Shown: positions 59,530 through 64,000 of the stretch, piece after piece
Position numbering within the stretch: position 1 is the first letter of the stretch
Layout of the letters: the number at the start of each line of letters is the position of its first letter
Assembly (NCBI GenBank): GCA_902788095.1
Contig: CADAIT010000001.1
Coordinates: forward strand, 225,916 to 289,915
From: an uncultured Bacteroidia bacterium
GTDB taxonomy: Bacteria > Bacteroidota > Bacteroidia > Bacteroidales > UBA932
Length of the DNA stretch: 64,000 nt
Direction: 5' to 3'
Notes under the pieces: generated by a model
Seen by the model: only the letters and a program-made list of their open reading frames with translations
Told to the model about the DNA's origin: nothing
Database searches by the model: none
Position numbers and translations under genes: made by a program

Positions 59530-61452
59530 ATGGCAGAAAGAATCACTATAATTGACTTTGTGGAGCATTACTCCAGAAAGTATCCCAACCACCCATATAT
59601 CAGAGAAAAGGTTAACGGCGCCTGGAAAGAAATCACGCAGGAGCAAACCCGCCTGGAGGCTTACCGCATCGGCGCCGGACTCATGTCGCTGGGGCTCAAG
59701 AAAGGCGACAAAATCGCCCTGCTTTCGGAAAGCCGCGCCATGTGGGTTCTGGCAGAGCTGGGCGCCTTGTATGCCGGCGCCACCGACGTTCCCCTGTCGG
59801 TAAACCTCGGCGAAGGAAAAGACCTTATCTTCCGCATCAATCACTCGGAATCCAAATGGATTCTGGTTTCCGGGAATCACCTTCCCAAAATCCGCGCCAT
59901 CCTGCCGGAATGTCCCGCCGTGGAAAAGGTCATCGTCTTTGACGACACCGCCTTCGACTACGAGCGCCTGGAACCCAAGGAAATCCGCATCAGCGAAATC
60001 CAGAAGATGGGCGACGAATTCCTGAACGCACACCGTTCAGAATTCGAGGCGCGATACAAATCCATCGGCCCGGACGACTACGCCAACATTTCTTATACTT
60101 CCGGCACCACGGCAGACCCGAAAGGAATTCTGCTCACCCACCGCAACTACACGGCCAATGTGGAGCAGGGACGTTCGGTCATCAGCATCCAGGAACACGG
60201 CGTTCTGCTCATCATCCTGCCGCTGGACCACTGCTTTGCCCATGTTGCCGGCATGTACACCCTGATGTCCTACGGCGGCTCCATCGCGTTTGTTCCCATC
60301 GGCAAAAACGCCCTCGCAACGCTGCGTAACGTTCCCGTGGCCATCTCGGAGGTCCGTCCGCACGTCATGCTTTCCGTACCTGCCCTGGCGCGCAATTTCA
60401 AGAAAAACATCGAAGGGGCCATCAAGAAGAAAGGCGGTTTCACGGAGAAACTTTTCTATTTTGCCCTGAACAACGCCATCAAATACAACCGCGAATACTA
60501 CAACCGGGGTACCGGCGGAACAGCCTGGCGCAAACCCTTGGTTACCCTCTTCGACAAACTGGTTTTCTCAAAAGTGCGCGAGAGTTTCGGGGGCCGCATG
60601 CAATTCTTCGTGGGCGGCGGCGCCCTGCTGGACATTGAACTGCAGCGCTTCTTCTGCGCCGTGGGCATGCCGATGTTCCAGGGTTACGGCCTCACGGAAG
60701 CCACGCCCATCATCTGCGCCAACTCGGAAGGGCATGCCCGCTTTGGCTCTTCCGGCCGAATCGTGAAGCCCATGGACTGCGTCATCCTGGATGCAGAAGG
60801 CAAGGAAGTGCCCCATGGTCAGAAGGGAGAAATCGTCATTCGCGGAGAAAATGTCATGGCCGGTTACTGGAAGAATCCCAAGGCCACGGCTGATACCATC
60901 ATTGACGGTTGGCTGCACACCGGTGACATGGGCTACATTTGCCCGGAGGACCCTGACTACCTCTATGTAGTGGGCCGCTTCAAGAGCCTGCTCATCTCCT
61001 CCGACGGTGAAAAATACAGCCCGGAAGGCTTCGAAGACAACTTCACGGAAACCTCCAAGTGGGTAAACGCCTGCGTGCTGCACAACAACCAGAAGCCGTA
61101 CTGCGTGGCGCTGGTGGTGCCGGACAAGACCGCCCTGGCTGAAGCCTGCCAGAAGCACGGCCTGGATCCGGCTTCCCAGGAAGGCAGAAACTACATGCTG
61201 GACCTGATTCAGGCAGATGTGGACACCTACAAGAAAGGCGGCAAACACGAAGGGATGTTCCCGGAACGTTGGCTGCCCAGCGCCATCGGCATCTGCGACG
61301 AGGAATTCACCATCGCCAACAAGATGATGAACTCCACCATGAAGATAGTCCGCGGCAAAGTGGAAGAACACTACGCAGACCTGCTGGACTACCTGTACAC
61401 AGCCGAGGGCAAGGAACTCCATAACGAGCGCAACCTCAAAGCGCTGGCGTAG
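59530..61452 (+). CDS. Long-chain fatty acid-CoA ligase
   Basis: 640 residues, ANL superfamily, FadD/long-chain ACS type. YTSGTTADPKGILLTHRNY P-loop, YGLTEATPII, GWLHTGDMGY, and the C-terminal lysine region. Activates fatty acids for lipid synthesis or breakdown. The last 62 bases up to one base past the stop are duplicated at 62834-62895. Confidence 0.94.
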   Translation: MAERITIIDFVEHYSRKYPNHPYIREKVNGAWKEITQEQTRLEAYRIGAGLMSLGLKKGDKIALLSESRAMWVLAELGALYAGATDVPLSVNLGEGKDLIFRINHSESKWILVSGNHLPKIRAILPECPAVEKVIVFDDTAFDYERLEPKEIRISEIQKMGDEFLNAHRSEFEARYKSIGPDDYANISYTSGTTADPKGILLTHRNYTANVEQGRSVISIQEHGVLLIILPLDHCFAHVAGMYTLMSYGGSIAFVPIGKNALATLRNVPVAISEVRPHVMLSVPALARNFKKNIEGAIKKKGGFTEKLFYFALNNAIKYNREYYNRGTGGTAWRKPLVTLFDKLVFSKVRESFGGRMQFFVGGGALLDIELQRFFCAVGMPMFQGYGLTEATPIICANSEGHARFGSSGRIVKPMDCVILDAEGKEVPHGQKGEIVIRGENVMAGYWKNPKATADTIIDGWLHTGDMGYICPEDPDYLYVVGRFKSLLISSDGEKYSPEGFEDNFTETSKWVNACVLHNNQKPYCVALVVPDKTALAEACQKHGLDPASQEGRNYMLDLIQADVDTYKKGGKHEGMFPERWLPSAIGICDEEFTIANKMMNSTMKIVRGKVEEHYADLLDYLYTAEGKELHNERNLKALA

Positions 61453-61586
61453 TGCAAAAGGTTGGCACCACATTTGTCAAAGGTTGGTTTTTACACCGCC
61501 AACCGCTGACATACAATCGCCATTAAACACCACTCTACATCAATACTCGTGCAAAAGGTTGGTTACTCAAAAGCCAACCTTTTGCA
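61452..61586. repeat. REP-type doublet, third copy of the 1.7/3.9 kb family
   Basis: Same order of modules as the 116-bp arms: TTGTCAAAGGTTGG facing CCGCCAACC (61474-61504), a variable middle, then GCAAAAGGTTGG (61551-61562) and its perfect inverse CCAACCTTTTGC (61574-61585). The middle differs, so modules rather than the whole are conserved. Confidence 0.8.
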
Positions 61587-61613
61587 TATTTTTATCGAAA
61601 AAGACTAACTTTG
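61581..61613 (+). promoter_or_regulatory. Promoter of lipoprotein copy 1, -33 inside the REP hairpin
   Basis: TTTG at 61581-61584 is the end of the REP hairpin; 21 bases later TAACTTTG (61606-61613) ends five bases before the start codon. Confidence 0.6.
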
Positions 61614-61618
61614 TAAGC

Positions 61619-62803
61619 ATGATGAAAAGAGTTTGGCTGTTATCTTGTGTATTGCTGCTGCTATGTTCATGCTGCAAGTCGCAGCATGAGCAAGGCTCTC
61701 TGCGGCCTGAGTGGTCGGCGAGGATCCCGACTTATGAGTCGCAGGAGATTTTCTGCTCGGGCATCCTTAATCTTCCTAAATCGGGGAATATTATGGTAGT
61801 TCCCACAACTATTTATGATGGAGGGATCATGCATGAAGACAATCGTGTGTGCGGGATGGAGCTTAACACGGGAAAGGTAAAATGGTATTTTCCCTCGAAT
61901 ATGGATGACAGGCAATATTGTTACTTTAATTCAAAAGGATATGAATATAATGGCAAACTTGTCTTTCAATATGAGACAAATCAACGAGACGATATTTCAT
62001 TACGTTCCACAGTCTGTCTTGATATTAAAACCGGTTCAGTTTTGTGGGATAGAAACTGTAAATCATACTATGAAATCAAACCAGTAATAGGCAGTGGCAC
62101 AGATTGTTTTTTTGTTCAAGACAACTGTAGGATTTTTAGAGTTGATATGAACAATGACCAAATCAGCGAATTTTACTATACCGGTGATGATGGGCTGCAA
62201 ATAAATGACCTTCAGCTGTGTAATGACCTAATGGTTATATCCTGTTTTTCAGAGTCGGAGGTCGAGGAATATCAAGACGAGATATATGTTGTAATCATAA
62301 ATAAAACAACAGGAGCTGAGGTTTTAAGAAAATCTTTGGGACTATCTTCTGTCCCTTCTCACAGTTATTTAAACGGCGAGATCTTATACTCGAATTTAGA
62401 CAGAACCATCATGGCAATAGACTTGAAAACGGGAGAAATAATCTGGGAGCGTTATGATATGTGCGCTTATGTTTGTCAAGACATTTTGTTTTATAATGAC
62501 ATATTGATGAAATGTGCCGTAAATGCAACCATTGGATATGACAGGAAAACCGGGGAAGTCAAATACTTGTTTGACAATTATGGATCATATCATGTTACTC
62601 AGGCTGGAAAGTACGCTTACTTTATAAACAGAAAAAACAAAATTGACATCTTAGACATAGAGACAGGTGAAAGGTTGGATTATATTGAATGCCCGGAAAA
62701 AGGTTGGTCGAATTTCTGGGGCCCTTACCCGACCATATATGACGACAAATTGTACATAATCGGAAACAACACCCTCTACCGCTACCCGACATATCCTTGG
62801 TGA
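61619..62803 (+). CDS. PQQ-like beta-propeller lipoprotein, copy 1
   Basis: 394 residues. Lipoprotein signal (LLLLCSC, Cys about 18), then repeated blades with the PQQ-repeat signatures GMELNTGKVKWYFPSN, CLDIKTGSVLWDRNC and AIDLKTGEIIWERYD. Tryptophan-docking positions are kept. Likely a surface or periplasmic scaffold; no enzyme activity is implied. AT-rich codon use unlike the ligase before it. A tandem paralogue follows. Confidence 0.85.
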   Translation: MMKRVWLLSCVLLLLCSCCKSQHEQGSLRPEWSARIPTYESQEIFCSGILNLPKSGNIMVVPTTIYDGGIMHEDNRVCGMELNTGKVKWYFPSNMDDRQYCYFNSKGYEYNGKLVFQYETNQRDDISLRSTVCLDIKTGSVLWDRNCKSYYEIKPVIGSGTDCFFVQDNCRIFRVDMNNDQISEFYYTGDDGLQINDLQLCNDLMVISCFSESEVEEYQDEIYVVIINKTTGAEVLRKSLGLSSVPSHSYLNGEILYSNLDRTIMAIDLKTGEIIWERYDMCAYVCQDILFYNDILMKCAVNATIGYDRKTGEVKYLFDNYGSYHVTQAGKYAYFINRKNKIDILDIETGERLDYIECPEKGWSNFWGPYPTIYDDKLYIIGNNTLYRYPTYPW

Positions 62804-62833
62804 CACAACATCATAAAGTGTGAGTTAAAACTG

Positions 62834-62895
62834 CCTGTACACAGCCGAGGGCAAGGAACTCCATAACGAGCGCAACCTCAAAGCGCTGGCGTAGT
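62834..62895. repeat. 62-base duplicated tail of the acyl-CoA ligase gene
   Basis: Identical to 61392-61453 including the TAG stop. It lies between the two lipoprotein paralogues and marks the junction of a tandem duplication with a 1442-base unit. Confidence 0.9.
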
Positions 62896-62929
62896 CCCTT
62901 CACGGGAGCATTTTACCACTTAAACGTAG

Positions 62930-62957
62930 CACTGGCGGGCCGGAAGGTCCGCCAGTG
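62930..62957 (+). terminator. GC-rich hairpin between the lipoprotein paralogues
   Basis: CACTGGCGGGCC / GGTCCGCCAGTG around a GGAA loop, one G-T pair. No T-run follows, so it may be a rho-type or processing structure. It has replaced the REP doublet found before copy 1. Confidence 0.45.
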
Positions 62958-63033
62958 GCGCATTATGGGGCCCGAACGTGGCAGTGGAGGGACTGAAAAT
63001 AAAGCCATAATTTTATTTTTGGCCGGAAACAAG

Positions 63034-63041
63034 TAACTTTG
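63034..63041 (+). promoter_or_regulatory. -7 box of lipoprotein copy 2
   Basis: TAACTTTG, five bases before the ATG, same as copy 1. The -33 element from the REP is missing here. Confidence 0.5.
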
Positions 63042-63046
63042 TAAAC

Positions 63047-64000
63047 ATGAAACAAAAAGTCTGGCTGTTATCCTGCGCACTGATAGTGCTTTGCTCATGC
63101 TGCAAGTCGCAGCATGAGCAAGGCTCTCTGCGGCCTGAGTGGTCGGCGAAGATACCGACTTATGATTCTCCTGAGATTTTTTACCCCGGCATCCTTAATC
63201 TTCCCAAGTCGGGGGATATTATGGTGGTTCCTACAACCATATATGACGGCGGGTTTATGTGGGAAGATAACCGCCTGTGCGGAATGGACCTAAAGACGGG
63301 CGAAGTAAAATGGTATTTCCCCTCGGATTTGGATAACAGACGATATTGTCATTTTGATTCAAAAGGATATGAATATCATGGGAAGCTGGTTTTTCAGTAT
63401 GCGACCAATTATAATGAAAACATCTTCTTGCATTCCACCGTCTGTTTGGATATGCAGACAGGATCCGTTTTGTGGAAAAAGGACTATAAGGTCTCACCAT
63501 CAAATAGACCAGTTATTGGAAGTGGGAAAGATTGCTATTTTGTCCAGGACAGTTGTCGGATTTGCCGGGTAGATATGAGCAACGACCAAATCAGCGATTT
63601 TTACTATACCGGGGATGATGAGCTGCAAATAAACGATCTTCTGTTGTATAATGACCTGATGGTCATATCTTGTTTCTCCGAATCTTTGATCGAGGAACAT
63701 TATCAAGACGAGACGTATGTTATAATCGTTGATGTGCGAACGGGGGCTGAGATCTTCAAAAAGTACCTTGGGCGGGCTTCCGAGGGCCCTCACAGCTGCT
63801 ATCTCGAAGGAAATGTCATTTATTCGGCTGTGGACAGGACTATGATGGCTGTCGACGTCAAGACGGGCGAAATAATCTGGAATCGTTATGATATGTGCGC
63901 ATATTCTTGTCAGGACGTTTTGTTTTATAATGACATATTGATGAAATGTGCCATAAATGCCACCATTGGATATGACAGAAAAACTGGGGAAGTCAAATAT
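63047..64000 (+). CDS. PQQ-like beta-propeller lipoprotein, copy 2 (3' end outside window)
   Basis: Open from ATG 63047 to the window edge (318 residues seen). Very similar to copy 1 along the whole length: KSQHEQGSLRPEWSA, IMVVPTTIYDGG, GYEYHGKLVFQY, YTGDDELQINDL, NDILMKCAINATIGYDRKTG. Differences are scattered substitutions, mostly conservative, so both copies look functional. The last seen part corresponds to about residue 325 of copy 1. Confidence 0.85.
   Translation, partial: MKQKVWLLSCALIVLCSCCKSQHEQGSLRPEWSAKIPTYDSPEIFYPGILNLPKSGDIMVVPTTIYDGGFMWEDNRLCGMDLKTGEVKWYFPSDLDNRRYCHFDSKGYEYHGKLVFQYATNYNENIFLHSTVCLDMQTGSVLWKKDYKVSPSNRPVIGSGKDCYFVQDSCRICRVDMSNDQISDFYYTGDDELQINDLLLYNDLMVISCFSESLIEEHYQDETYVIIVDVRTGAEIFKKYLGRASEGPHSCYLEGNVIYSAVDRTMMAVDVKTGEIIWNRYDMCAYSCQDVLFYNDILMKCAINATIGYDRKTGEVKY

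Overview
The window looks like chromosome from an uncultivated or poorly characterised member of the order Bacteroidales. The evidence is promoters of the Bacteroidetes type (-33 TTTG, about 20 bases, -7 TAnnTTTG) before many genes, near absence of Shine-Dalgarno sequences, and family content typical of the phylum: the Bat/MoxR operon, DUF3127, DUF4251, DUF6175-like proteins, tandem deoxynucleoside kinases and many lipoproteins. By eye most of the window is GC-rich (upper 50s %); about 22.1-26.2 kb and 61.6-64 kb are clearly AT-rich. No rRNA, tRNA or CRISPR array was seen.

Layout. 1-1.3 kb: C-terminally cut EF-hand protein. 1.4-1.7 kb: rpsU with an unusually perfect Shine-Dalgarno. 1.7-4.1 kb: a RAYT (REP-associated tyrosine transposase) and a DUF362 lipoprotein, enclosed by a 116-bp inverted repeat of REP type. 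4.1-6.8 kb: dnaX and lptB, then a sigma-54-like promoter and terminator that could make a small RNA. 6.8-12.6 kb (minus): Ctp protease, dCMP deaminase, acyl-activating enzyme and a large unknown membrane-anchored protein. 12.7-19.5 kb: exported protein, M16 peptidase, RecQ, FKBP isomerase, a DUF3127 protein with an SSB-like tail, and DUF4251. 19.7-28.6 kb: accessory region with a MntA-HepT toxin-antitoxin pair, a Hanks-type kinase, a convergent HTH-like regulator, and a run of small, secreted or unknown proteins that includes a candidate arginine-type ADP-ribosyltransferase. 28.7-34.3 kb: small membrane protein, dnaG, metG, psuG. 34.5-36.8 kb (minus): SPFH lipoprotein, YiiX-like lipoprotein, truA. 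36.8-44.9 kb: moxR-DUF58-batA-batB-batC-batD/E. 44.9-48.1 kb: glycosyltransferase, exbB-exbD-tonB. 48.2-53.1 kb: rluB, era, parC. 53.3-58.2 kb: aroK, recJ, acyltransferase, birA, metallo-beta-lactamase fold hydrolase. 58.3-61.5 kb: two deoxynucleoside kinases and a long-chain acyl-CoA ligase. 61.6-64 kb: two tandem beta-propeller lipoproteins produced by a duplication that carried along the tail of the ligase gene.

The most interesting points are the RAYT/REP unit and its distant third copy, the ADP-ribosyltransferase-like protein in the AT-rich island, many promoters whose -7 box lies only 4-7 bases before the start codon (predicted leaderless mRNAs), the autoregulation-type Shine-Dalgarno of rpsU, a dispersed repeat read in frame inside metG and an acyltransferase gene, a frameshift in batC, a BatD-BatE fusion, and the sigma-54-like promoter/terminator pair.
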